Shown: positions 51,365-63,038 of the stretch, in pieces
Position numbering within the stretch: the first letter of the stretch is position 1
Layout: each line of letters starts with the position of its first letter
Source of the DNA: Prosopocoilus inquinatus
Lineage: Eukaryota > Arthropoda > Insecta > Coleoptera > Lucanidae
Reading direction: 5' to 3'
NCBI GenBank assembly: GCA_036172665.1
Contig: CM069877.1
Location: forward strand, 21,849,001-21,913,000
Length of the DNA: 64,000 nucleotides
Notes under the pieces: model-generated
What the model saw: only the letters and a program-made list of their open reading frames with translations
Told to the model about the DNA's origin: nothing
Databases searched by the model: none
Translations under genes and position numbers: made by a program

Positions 51365-52705
51365 GAAACAACACTAATTAGCGTTGTTCCTGTGAAGTAT
51401 CTAATCGATCCTTACTCATCTATCATGTTATTTGACGTTTCGATGGACTCTAGTAACTCTGATGTGAGATACGAAGTTTTTGGACATAGCGGGAGCTGGA
51501 AATGGTTTTAAATGAAACAACACGCATTAGCGTTGTTCCTGTGATGTATCTAATCGATCCTTATTCATCTATCATGTTATTTGACGTTTGGATGGACTCC
51601 GGTAACTCTGATGTGAGATACAAAGTTTTCGGACGCAGCAGAAGCTGGAAATAGTTTTGAACGAAACAACACGTATTAGCGTTATTCCTGTGATGTATCT
51701 AATCGATCCTTACTTATCTACTATGTTATTTGGCGTTTCGATGGACTCTAGTTACTCTGATGTGAGATACGAAGTTCTCGGACGCAGCAGAAGCTGGAAA
51801 TAGTTTTAAATGAAACAACACGCATTAGCGTTGTTCCTGTGATGTATCTAATCGATCCTTATTGATCTATCATGTTATTTGACGTTTCGATGGACTCTAG
51901 TAACTCTGATGTGAAATACGAAGTTTTTGGACCCAGCAGGAGCTGGAAATAGTTTTAAACGAAACAACACGTATTAGCGTTGTTCCTGTGATGTATCTAA
52001 TCGATCCTTACTCATCTATCATGTTATTTGACGTTTGGATGGACTCCGGAAACTCTGATGTGAGATACAATGTTTTCGGACGCAGCAGAAGCTGGAAATA
52101 GTTTTGAACGAAACAACACGTGTTAGCGTTGTTCCTGTGATGTATCTAATCGATCCTCACTCATCTTTCTTGTTATTTGGCGTTTCGATTGACTCTAGTT
52201 ACTTTGATGTGAGATACGAAGTTCTCGGACGCAGCAGAAGCTGGAAATAGTTTTGAACGAAACAACACGTGTTAGCGTTGTTCCTGTGATGTATCTAATC
52301 GATCCTTACTCATCTATCATGTTATTTGACGTTTCGATGGACTCTAGTAACTCTGAAGTGAGATAAGAAGTTTTCGGACGCAGCAGAAGCTGGAAATAGT
52401 TTTGAACGAAACAACACGTATTAGCGTTGTTCCTGTGATGTATCTAATCGATCCTTACTCATCTTTCATGTTATTTGGCGTTTCGATGGACTCTAGTTAC
52501 TCTGATGTGAGATACGAAGTTCTCGGACGCAGCAGAAGCTGGAAATAGTTTTAAATGAAACATCACGCATTAGCGTTGTTCCTGTGTTGTATCTAATCGA
52601 TCCTTACTCATCTATCATGTTATTTGACGTTTCGATGGACTCTAGTAACTCTGATGTGAGATACGAAGTTTTCGGACGCAGCAGAAGCTGGAAATAGTTT
52701 TGAAC
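51365..52705 (+). repeat. Nine-monomer block, copy 1
   Basis: Nine monomers that recur at 53,450-54,790 with a lag of 2,085 bp (14 x 149 minus 1). Shared rare markers: GGACATAGCGGG, GACCCAGCAGG, CTCCGGAAAC with TACAATG, GATTGACTCTAGTTACTTTG and AAACATCACGC. The first monomer matches only in its right half. Confidence 0.82.
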
Positions 52706-53449
52706 GAAACAACACGTGTTAGCGTTGTTCCTGTGATGTATCTAATCGATCCTTACTCATCTATCATGTTATTTGACGTTTCGATGTACTCTAGTTACTC
52801 TGATGTGACATACGAAGTTTTTGGACGCAGCAGGAGCTGGAAATAGTTTTAAACGAAACAACACGTATTAGCGTTGTTCCTGTGATGTATCTAATCGATC
52901 CTTACTTATCTACTATGTTATTTGGCGTTTCGATGGACTCCAGTAACTTTGATGTGAGATACGAAGTTCTCGGACGCAGCTGAAGCTGGAAATAGTTTTA
53001 AATGAAATAACACGTATTAGCGTTGTTCCTGTGATGTATCTAATAGATCCTTACTCATCTATCATGTTATTTGACGTTTCGATGGACTCTAGTAACTCTG
53101 ATGTGAGATACGAAGTTTTTTACGCAGCAGGAGCTGGAAATAGTTTTAAACGAAACAATACGTTTTAGCGTTGTTCCTGTGATGTATCTAATCGATCCTT
53201 ACTCATCTATCATGTTATTTGGTGTTTCGATATACGCCAGTAACTTTGATGTGAGATACGAAGTTTTTGGACGCAGCGGAAGCTGGAAATAGTTTTAAAC
53301 GAAACAACACTAATTAGCGTTGTTCCTGTGAAGTATCTAATCGATCCTTACTCATCTATCATGTTATTTGACGTTTCGATGGACTCCAGTAACTCTAATG
53401 TGAGATACGAAATTTTCGGACGCAGCAGAAGCTGGAAATAGTTTTAAAC
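52706..53449 (+). repeat. Five-monomer block, copy 2
   Basis: Matches 49,728-50,471. The first monomer has TTTGACG and GTGTTAGCG in place of TTTGGCG and GCATTAGCG, so its left half comes from another subtype. Confidence 0.75.
53004..53151 (+). repeat. GTTTTTTACG 148-bp monomer, fourth copy
   Basis: Duplicate of the 50,026 monomer, again with AATAGATCC. Confidence 0.85.
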
Positions 53450-54790
53450 GAAACAACACGCATTAGCGTTGTTCCTGTGATGTATCTAATCGATCCTTAC
53501 TCATCTATCATGTTATTTGACGTTTCGATGGACTCTAGTAACTCTGATGTGAGATACGAAGTTTTTGGACATAGCGGGAGCTGGAAATGGTTTTAAATGA
53601 AACAACACGCATTAGCGTTGTTCCTGTGATGTATCTAATCGATCCTTATTCATCTATCATGTTATTTGACGTTTGGATGGACTCCGGTAACTCTGATGTG
53701 AGATACAAAGTTTTCGGACGCAGCAGAAGCTGGAAATAGTTTTGAACGAAACAACACGTATTAGCGTTATTCCTGTGATGTATCTAATCGATCCTTACTT
53801 ATCTACTATGTTATTTGGCGTTTCGATGGACTCTAGTTACTCTGATGTGAGATACGAAGTTCTCGGACGCAGCAGAAGCTGGAAATAGTTTTAAATGAAA
53901 CAACACGCATTAGCGTTGTTCCTGTGATGTATCTAATCGATCCTTATTGATCTATAATGTTATTTGACGTTTCGATGGACTCTAGTAACTCTGATGTGAA
54001 ATACGAAGTTTTTGGACCCAGCAGGAGCTGGAAATAGTTTTAAACGAAACAACACGTATTAGCGTTGTTCCTGTGATGTATCTAATCGATCCTTACTCAT
54101 CTATCATGTTATTTGATGTTTGGATGGACTCCGGAAACTCTGATGTGAGATACAATGTTTTCGGACGCAGCAGAAGCTGGAAATAGTTTTGAACGAAACA
54201 ACACGTGTTAGCGTTGTTCCTGTGATGTATCTAATCGATCCTCACTCATCTTTCATGTTATTTGGCGTTTCGATTGACTCTAGTTACTTTGATGTGAGAT
54301 ACGAAGTTCTCGGACGCAGCAGAAGCTGGAAATAGTTTTGAACGAAACAACACGTGTTAGCGTTGTTCCTGTGATGTATCTAATCGATCCTTACTCATCT
54401 ATCATGTTATTTGACGTTTCGATGGACTCTAGTAACTCTGATGTGAGATACGAAGTTTTCGGACGCAGCAGAAGCTGGAAATAGTTTTGAACGAAACAAC
54501 ACGTATTAGCGTTGTTCCTGTGATGTATCTAATCGATCCTTACTCATCTTTCATGTTATTTGGCGTTTCGATGGACTCTAGTTACTCTGATGTGAGATAC
54601 GAAGTTCTCGGACGCAGCAGAAGCTGGAAATAGTTTTAAATGAAACATCACGCATTAGCGTTGTTCCTGTGTTGTATCTAATCGATCCTTACTCATCTAT
54701 CATGTTATTTGACGTTTCGATGGACTCTAGTAACTCTGATGTGAGATACGAAGTTTTCGGACGCAGCAGAAGCTGGAAATAGTTTTGAAC
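53450..54790 (+). repeat. Nine-monomer block, copy 2
   Basis: Second copy of 51,365-52,705 with few substitutions, for example CTCTGATGTGAG where copy 1 has CTCTGAAGTGAG, and TTTGATGTTTGG for TTTGACGTTTGG. Lag 2,085 bp includes the 148-bp monomer at 53,004. Confidence 0.82.
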
Positions 54791-55237
54791 GAAACAACAC
54801 GTATTAGCGTTGTTCCTGTGATGTATCTAATCGATCCTCACTCATCTATCATGTTATTTGACGTTTCGACGGACTCTAGTAACTCTGATGTGAGAAAAGA
54901 AATTTTCGGACGCAGCAGGAGCTGGAAATAGTTTTAAACGAAACAACACGCATTAGCGTTGTTCCTGTGATGTATCTAATCGATCCTTACTCATCTGTCA
55001 TGTTATTTGAGGTTACGATGGACTCTAGTAACTCTGATGTGAGATACGAAGTTTTTGGACGCAGCGGAAGCTGGAAATAGTTTTAAACGAAACAACACTA
55101 ATTAGCGTTGTTCCTGTGATGTATCTAATCGATCCTTACTCATCTATCATGTTATTTGACGTTTCGATGGATTCCAGTAACTCTAATGTGAGATACGAAA
55201 TTTTCGGACGCAGCAGAAGCTGGAAATAGTTTTAAAC

Positions 55238-56199
55238 GAAACAACACGCATTAGCGTTGTTCCTGTGATGTATCTAATCGATCCTTACTCATCTATCATG
55301 TTATTTGACGTTTTGGTGGACTCTAGTAACTCTGATGTGAGATACGAAGTTTTTGGACGCAGCGGGAGCTGGAAATGGTTTTAAATGAAACAACACGCAT
55401 TAGCGTTGTTCCTGTGATGTATCTAATCGATCCTTACTCATCTATCATGTTATTTGACGTTTGGATGGACTCCGGTAACTCTGATGTGAGATACAAAGTT
55501 TTCGGACGCAGCAGAAGCTGGAAATAGTTTTGAACGAAACAACACGTATTAGCGTTATTCCTGTGATGTATCTAATCGATCCTTTCTTATCTACTATGTT
55601 ATTTGGCGTTTCGATGGACTCTAGTTACTCTGATGTGAGATACGAAGTTCTCGGACGCAGCAGAAGCTGGAAATAGTTTTAAATGAAACAACACGCATTA
55701 ACGTTGTTCCTGTGATGTATCTAATCGATCCTTATTGATGTATCATGTTATTTGACGTTTCGATGGACTCTAGTAACTCTGATGTGAGATACGAAGTTTT
55801 TGGACCCAGCAGGAGCTGGAAATAGTTTTAAACGAAACAAAACGTATTAGCGTTGTTCCTGTGATGTATCTAATCGATCCTCACTCATCTATCATGTTAT
55901 TTGACGTTTCGACGGACTCTAGTAACTCTGATATGAGAAAAGAAATTTTCGGACGCAGCAGGAGCTGGAAATAGTTTTAAATGAAACATCACGCATTAGC
56001 GTTGTTCCTGTGTTGTATCTAATCGATCCTTACTCATCTATCATGTTATTTGACGTTTCGATGGACTCTAGTAACTCTAATGTGAGAAAAGAAGTTTTTG
56101 GACGCAGCAGGAGCTGGAAATAGTTTTAAACGAAACAACACGTATTAGCGTTGTTCCTGTGATGTATCTAATCGATCCTTACTCATCTATCATGTTATT
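55238..56199 (+). repeat. Block repeated at the right edge of the window
   Basis: About 6.5 monomers that reappear at 63,039-64,000, 7,801 bp away (53 x 149 minus 96, which equals the deletions between them). Diagnostic: GTTTTGGTGG, CCTTTCTTATC, TTATTGATGTATC with GACCCAGC, GACGGACTC with GATATGAG, and AAACATCACGC with GTGTTG. Confidence 0.8.
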
Positions 56200-57025
56200 T
56201 GACGTTTGGATGGACTCCAGTAACTCTGATGTGAGATACGAAGTTCTCGGACGAAGCTGAAGCTAGAATTCGTTTTAAACGAAATAACACGCATTAGCGT
56301 TGTTCCTGTGATGTATCTAATCGATCATTACTTATCTACTATGTTATTTGGCGTTTCGATGGACTCTAGTTACTTTGATGTGAGATACGAAGTTCTCGGA
56401 CGCAGCAGAAGCTGGAAATAGTTTTAAACGAAACAACACGCATTAGCGTTGTTCCTGTGATGTATCTAATCGATCCTCACTCATCTATCATGTTATTTGA
56501 CGTTTCGATGGACTCTAGTAACCCTGATGTGAGATACGAAGTTTTCGGACGCAGCAGAAGCTGGAAATAGTTTTGAACGAAACAACACGTATTAGCGTTG
56601 TTCCTGTGATGTATCTAATCGATCCTCACTCATCTATCATGTTATTTGACGTTTCGATGGACTCTAGTAACTCTAATGTGAGAAAAGAAGTCTTTGGACG
56701 CAGCAGGAGCTGGAAATAGTTTTAAATGAAACAACACGCATTAGCGTTGTTCCTGTGATGTATCTAATCGATCCTTACTCATCTATCATGTTATTTGACG
56801 TTCGGATGGACTCCGGTAACTCTGATGTGAGATAAACAGTTCTCGGATGCAGCAGAAGCTGGAAATAGTTTTGAACGAAACAACACGTATTAGCGTTATT
56901 CCTGTGATGTATCTAATCGATCCTTACTTATCTACTATGTTATTTGGCGTTTCGATGGACTCTAGTAACTCTAATGTGAGAAAAGAAGTTTTTGGACGCA
57001 GCAGGAGCTGGAAATAGTTTTAAAC
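56132..57025 (+). repeat. Six-monomer HOR (894 bp), copy 1
   Basis: Six monomers repeated immediately downstream. Markers: AGCTAGAATTCG, AAATAACACGC with CGATCATTAC, AACCCTGATG, ACTCTAATGTGAGAAAAG, GATAAACAG with GGATGCAGC. It is a plain tandem pair with only a handful of substitutions. Confidence 0.88.
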
Positions 57026-57919
57026 TAAACAACACGTATTAGCGTTGTTCCTGTGATGTATCTAATCGATCATTACGCATCTATCATGTTATTTGGCGTT
57101 TGGATGGACTCCAGTAACTCTGATGTGAGATACGAAGTTCTCGGACGCAGCTGAAGCTAGATTTCGTTTTAAACGAAATAACACGCATTAGCGTTGTTCC
57201 TGTGATGTATCTAATCGATCATTACTTATCTACTATGTTATTTGGCGTTTCGATGGACTCTAGTTACTTTGATGTGAGATACGAAGTTCTCGGACGCAGC
57301 AGAAGCTGGAAATAGTTTTAAACGAAACAACACGCATTAGCGTTGTTCCTGTGATGTATCTAATCGATCCTCACTCATCTATCATGTTATTTGACGTTTC
57401 GATGGACTCTAGTTACCCTGATGTGAGATACGAAGTTTTCGGACGCAGCAGAAGCTGGAAATAGTTTTGAACGAAACAACACGTATTAGCGTTGTTCCTG
57501 TGATGTATCTAATCGATCCTCACTCATCTATCATGTTATTTGACGTTTCGATGGACTCTAGTAACTCTAATGTGAGAAAAGAAGTTTTTGGACGCAGCAG
57601 GAGCTGGAAATAGTTTTAAATGAAACAACACGCATTAGCGTTGTTCCTGTGATGTATCTAATCGATCCTTACTCATCTATCATGTTATTTGACGTTCGGA
57701 TGGACTCCGGTAACTCTGATGTGAGATAAACAGTTCTCGGATGCAGCAGAAGCTGGAAATAGTTTTGAACGAAACAACACGTATTAGCGTTATTCCTGTG
57801 ATGTATCTAATCGATCCTTACTTATCTACTATGTTATTTGGCGTTTCGATGGACTCTAGTAACTCTAATGTGAGAAAAGAAGTTTTTGGACGCAGCAGGA
57901 GCTGGAAATAGTTTTAAAC
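57026..57919 (+). repeat. Six-monomer HOR (894 bp), copy 2
   Basis: Second copy; GATAAACAG falls at 56,831 and 57,725. Differences from copy 1 include AGATTTCG for AGAATTCG and GTTACCCTG for GTAACCCTG. Similarity continues into the left half of the next monomer (CGATCATTACGC) and then stops. Confidence 0.88.
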
Positions 57920-58067
57920 TAAACAACACGTATTAGCGTTGTTCCTGTGATGTATCTAATCGATCATTACGCATCTATCATGTTATTTGACGTTTCGATG
58001 GACTTTAGTAACTCTGATGTGAGATACGAAGTTTTTTACGCAGCAGGAGCTGGAAATAGTTTTAAAC
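57920..58067 (+). repeat. GTTTTTTACG 148-bp monomer, fifth copy
   Basis: Its left half (CGATCATTACGC) belongs to the six-monomer HOR at 57,026, so a crossover joint lies inside this monomer. Confidence 0.85.
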
Positions 58068-59259
58068 GAAACAACACGTATTAGCGTTGTTCCTGTGATG
58101 TATCTAATCGATCCTTACTCATCTATCATGTTATTTGGCGTTTCGATATACGCCAGTAACTTTGATGTGAGATACGAAGTTTTTGGACGCAGCGGAAGCT
58201 GGAAATAGTTTTAAACGAAACAACACTAATTAGCGTTGTTCCTGTGATGTATCTAATCGATCCTTACTCATCTATCATGTTATTTGACGTTTCGATGGAC
58301 TCCAGTAACTCTAATGTGAGATACGAAATTTTCGGACGCAGCAGAAGCTGGAAATAGTTTTAAACGAAACAACACGCATTAGCGTTGTTACTGTGATGTA
58401 TCTAATCGATCCTTACTCATCTATCATGTTATTTGACGTTTCGGTGGACTCTAGTAACTCTGATGTGAGATACGAAGTTTTTGGACGCAGCGGGAGCTGG
58501 AAATGGTTTTAAATGAAACAACACGCATTAGCGTTGTTCCTGTGATGTATCTAATCGATCCTTACTCATCTATCATGTTATTTGACGCTTGGATGGACTC
58601 CGGTAACTCTGATGTGAGATACAAAGTTTTCGGACGCAGCAGAAGCTGGAAATAGTTTTGAACGAAACAACACGTATTAGCGTTATTCCTGTGATGTATC
58701 TAATCGATCCTTACTTATCTACTATGTTATTTGGCGTTTCGATGGACTCTAGTTACTCTGATGTGAGATACGAAGTTCTCGGACGCAGCAGAAGCTGGAA
58801 ATAGTTTTAAATGAAACAACACGCATTAGCGTTGTTCCTGTGTTGTATCTAATCGATCCTTATTGATGTATCATGTTATTTGACGTTTCGATGGACTCTA
58901 GTAACTCTGATGTGAGATACGAAGTTTTTGGACGCAGCAGAAGCTGGAAATAGTTTTAAACCAAACAACACGCATTAGCGTTGTTCCTGTGATGTATCTA
59001 ATCGATCCTCACTCATCTATCATGTTATTTGACGTTTCGATGGACTCTAGTAACTCTGATGTGAGATACGAAGTTTTCGGACGCAGCAGAAGCTGGAAAT
59101 AGTTTTGAACGAAACAACACGTATTAGCGTTGTTCCTGTGATGTATCTAATCGATCCTCACTTATCTATCATGTTATTTGACGTTTCGGCGGACTCTAGT
59201 AACTCTGATATGAGAAAAGAAATTTTCGGACGCAGCAGGAGCTGGAAATAGTTTTAAAC

Positions 59260-59407
59260 GAAACAACACGCATTAGCGTTGTTCCTGTGATGTATCTAAT
59301 CGATCCTTACTCATCTGTCATGTTATTTGAGGTTTCGATGAACTCTAGTAACTCTGATGTGAGATACGAAGTTTTTTACGCAGCAGGAGCTGGAAATAGT
59401 TTTAAAC
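59260..59407 (+). repeat. GTTTTTTACG 148-bp monomer, sixth copy
   Basis: Has CATCTGTCATG and TTTGAGG in the middle, shared with the copy at 61,001. Confidence 0.85.
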
Positions 59408-59556
59408 GAAACAACACGTATTAGCGTTGTTCCTGTGATGTATCTAATCGATCCTTACTCATCTATCATGTTATTTGGCGTTTCGATATACGCCAGTAAC
59501 TTTGATGTGAGATACGAAGTTTTTGGACGCAGCGGAAGCTGGAAATAGTTTTAAAC

Positions 59557-59659
59557 GAAACAACACTAATTAGCGTTGTTCCTGTGATGTATCTAATCGA
59601 TCCTTACTCATCTAGCATGTTATTTGACGTTTCGATGGACTCCAGTAACTCTAATGTGA
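59557..59659 (+). repeat. 103-bp monomer (46-bp deletion), copy 1
   Basis: The sequence passes from CTAATGTGAG straight into AAACAACACG, removing the last third of the monomer. The breakpoints share a 2-base GA, consistent with a microhomology deletion. This is the shortest monomer in the window. Confidence 0.9.
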
Positions 59660-61000
59660 GAAACAACACGCATTAGCGTTGTTCCTGTGATGTATCTAAT
59701 CGATCCTTATTGATCTATCATGTTATTTGGCGTTTCGATATACGCCAGTAACTTTGATGTGAGATACGAAGTTTTTGGACGCAGCGGAAGCTGGAAATAG
59801 TTTTAGACGAAACAACACTAATTAGCGTTGTTCCTGTGATGTATCTAATCGATCCTTACTCATCTATCATGTTATTTGACGTTTGGATGGACTCCAGTAA
59901 CTCTGATGTGAGATACGAAGTTCTCGGACGCAGCTGAAGCTAGAAATAGTTTTAAACGAAACAACACGCATTAGCGTTGTTCCTGTGATGTATCTAATCG
60001 ATCCTTACTCATCTATCATGTTATTTGGCGTTTCGATGAACGCCAGTAACTTTGATGTGAGATACGAAGTTCTCGGACGCAGCAGAAGCTGGAAATAGTT
60101 TTAAACGAAACAACACGCATTAGCGTTGTTCCTGTGATGTATCTAATCGATCCTTACTCATCTATCATGTTATTTGGCGTTTCGATGGACTCTAGTTACT
60201 CTGATGTGACATACGAAGTTTTTGGACGCAGCAGGAGCTGGAAATAGTTTTAAACGAAATAACACGTATTAGCGTTGTTCCTGTGATGTATCTAATCGAT
60301 CCTTACTTATCTACTATGTTATTTGGCGTTTCGATGGACTCTAGTTACTCTGATGTGAGATACGAAGTTCTCGGACGCAGCAGAAGCTGGAAATAGTTTT
60401 AAATGAAACAACACGCATTAGCGTTGTTCCTGTGATGTATCTAATCGATCCTTATTGATGTATCATGTTATTTGACGTTTCGATGGACTCTAGTAACTCT
60501 GATGTGAGATACGAAGTTTTTGGACCCAGCAGGAGCTGAAAATAGTTTTAAACGAAACAACACGTATTAGCGTTGTTCCTGTGATGTATCTAATCGATCC
60601 TCACTCATCTATCATGTTATTTGACGTTTCGACGGACTCTAGTAACTCTGATATGAGAAAAGAAATTTTCGGACGCAGCAGGAGCTGGAAATAGTTTTAA
60701 ATGAAACATCACGCATTAGCGTTGTTCCTGTGTTGTATCTAATCGATCCTTACTCATCTATCATGTTATTTGACGTTTCGATGGACTCTAGTAACTCTGA
60801 TGTGAGATACGAAGTTTTCGGACGCAGCAGAAGCTGGAAATAGTTTTGAACGAAACAACACGTATTAGCGTTGTTCCTGTGATGTATCTAATCGATCCTC
60901 ACTCATCTATCATGTTATTTGACGTTTCGACGGACTCTAGTAACTTTGATATGAGAAAAGAAATTTTCGGACGCAGCAGGAGCTGGAAATAGTTTTAAAC

Positions 61001-61147
61001 GAAACAACACGCATTAGCGTTGTTCCTGTGATGTATCTAATCGATCCTTACTCATCTGTCAGCTGTTTGAGGTTTCGATGAACTCTAGTAACTCTGATGT
61101 GAGATACGAAGTTTTTTACGCAGCAGGAGCTGGAAATAGTTTTAAAC
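61001..61147 (+). repeat. 147-bp monomer with two separate one-base losses, seventh GTTTTTTACG copy
   Basis: In addition to GTTTTTTACG, the middle reads CTGTCAGCTGTTTGAGG where the 59,260 copy reads CTGTCATGTTATTTGAGG. This second loss is private and so postdates the block duplication. Confidence 0.85.
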
Positions 61148-61296
61148 GAAACAACACGTATTAGCGTTGTTCCTGTGATGTATCTAATCGATCCTTACTC
61201 ATCTATCATGTTATTTGGCGTTTCGATATACGCCAGTAACTTTGATGTGAGATACGAAGTTTTTGGAAGCAGCGGAAGCTGGAAATAGTTTTAAAC

Positions 61297-61399
61297 GAAA
61301 CAACACTAATTAGCGTTGTTCCTGTGATGTATCTAATCGATCCTTACTCATCTAGCATGTTATTTGACGTTTCGATTGACTCCAGTAACTCTAATGTGA
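61297..61399 (+). repeat. 103-bp monomer (46-bp deletion), copy 2
   Basis: Same junction exactly 1,740 bp downstream, duplicated with its block. Confidence 0.9.
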
Positions 61400-62144
61400 G
61401 AAACAACACGCATTAGCGTTGTTCCTGTGATGTATCTAATCGATCCTTATTGATCTATCATGTTATTTGACGTTTCGATGGACTCTGGTAACTCTGATGT
61501 GAGACACGAAGTTTTTGGACGCAGCAGGAGCTGGAAATAGTTTTAAACGAAACAACACGTATTAGCGTTGTTCCTGTGATGTATCTAATCGATCCTTACT
61601 CATCTATCATGTTATTTGACGTTTGGATGGACTCCAGTAACTCTGATGTGAGATACGAAGTTCTCGGACGCAGCTGAAGCTAGAAATAGTTTTAAACGAA
61701 ACAACACGCATTAGCGTTGTTCCTGTGATGTATCTAATCGATCCTTACTCATCTATCATGTTATTTGGCGTTTCGATGAACGCCAGTAACTTTGATGTGA
61801 GATACGAAGTTCTCGGACGCAGCAGAAGCTGGAAATAGTTTTAAACGAAACAACACGCATTAGCGTTGTTCCTGTGATGTATCTAATCGATCCTTACTCA
61901 TCTATCATGTTATTTGGCGTTTCGATGGACTCTAGTTACTCTGATGTGACATACGAAGTTTTTGGACGCAGCAGGAGCTGGAAATAGTTTTAAACGAAAT
62001 AACACGTATTAGCGTTGTTCCTATGATGTATCTAATCGATCCTTACTTATCTACTATGTTATTTGGCGTTTCGATGGACTCCAGTAACTTTGATGTGAGA
62101 TACGAAGTTCTCGGACGCAGCTGAAGCTGGAAATAGTTTTAAAT

Positions 62145-63038
62145 GAAATAACACGTATTAGCGTTGTTCCTGTGATGTATCTAATCGATCCTTACTCATC
62201 TATCATGTTATTTGACGTTTCGATGGACTCTAGTAACTCTGATTTGAGAAAAGAAGTTTTTGGACGCAGCAGGAGCTGGAAATAGTTTTAAACGAAAGAA
62301 CACGCATTAGCGTTGTTCCTGTGATGTATCTAATCGATCCTCACTCATCTATCATGTTATTTGACGTTTCGATGGACTCTAGTAACCCTGATGTGAGATA
62401 CGAAGTTTTCGGACGCAGCATAAGCTGGAAATAGTTTTGAACGAAACAACACGTATTATCGTTGTTCCTGTGATGTATCTAATCGATCCTCACTCATCTA
62501 TCATGTTATTTGACGCTTCGATGGACTCTAGTAACTCTAATGTGAGAAAAGAAGTTTTTGGACGCAGCAGGAGCTGGAAATAGTTTTAAACGAAACAACA
62601 CGTATTAGCGTTGTTCCTGTGATGTATCTAATCGATCCTTACTCATCTATCATGTTATTTGACGTTTGGATGGACTCCAGTAACTCTGATGTGAGATACG
62701 AAGTTCTCGGACGCAGCTGAAGCTAGAATTAGTTTTAAACGAAACAACACGCATTAGCGTTGTTCCTGTGATGTATCTAATCGATCCTTACTTATCTACT
62801 ATGTTATTTGGCGTTTCGATGGACTCTAGTTACTCTGATGTGAGATACGAAGTTCTCGGACGCAGCAGAAGCTGGAAATAGTTTTAAACGAAACAACACG
62901 CATTAGCGTTGTTCCTGTGATGTATCTAATCGATCCTCACTCATCTATCATGTTATTTGACGTTTCGAAGGACTCTAGTAACTCTGATGTGAGATACGAA
63001 ATTTTCGGACGCAGCAGAAGCTGGAAATAGTTTTAAAC
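62145..63038 (+). repeat. Six monomers linking the 62.1-kb block end to the 63.0-kb repeat
   Basis: Subtypes in order resemble those around 56.4-56.6 kb (AACCCTGATG, then ACTCTAATGTGAGAAAAG) followed by GGATGGACTCCAG with AGCTAGAATTAG and a TTACTTATCTAC monomer. No full-length duplicate of this order was found in the window. Confidence 0.6.

Larger units (their letters stand above)
59111..60404 (+). repeat. Nine-monomer block with 103-bp monomer, copy 1
   Basis: Repeated at 60,852-62,144. Order: GATATGAG; CATCTGTCATG with GTTTTTTACG; GATATACGCC; a 103-bp deletion monomer; then GATATACGCC, GGATGGACTCCAG, GATGAACGCC, GTGACATACG and AAATAACACG monomers. The fifth monomer's right half differs between copies. 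Confidence 0.82.
60852..62144 (+). repeat. Nine-monomer block with 103-bp monomer, copy 2
   Basis: Second copy at a lag of 1,741 bp, falling to 1,740 after an extra one-base loss in the second monomer. About 450 bp of other monomers separate the copies, so it is a spaced rather than a back-to-back duplication. Confidence 0.82.
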
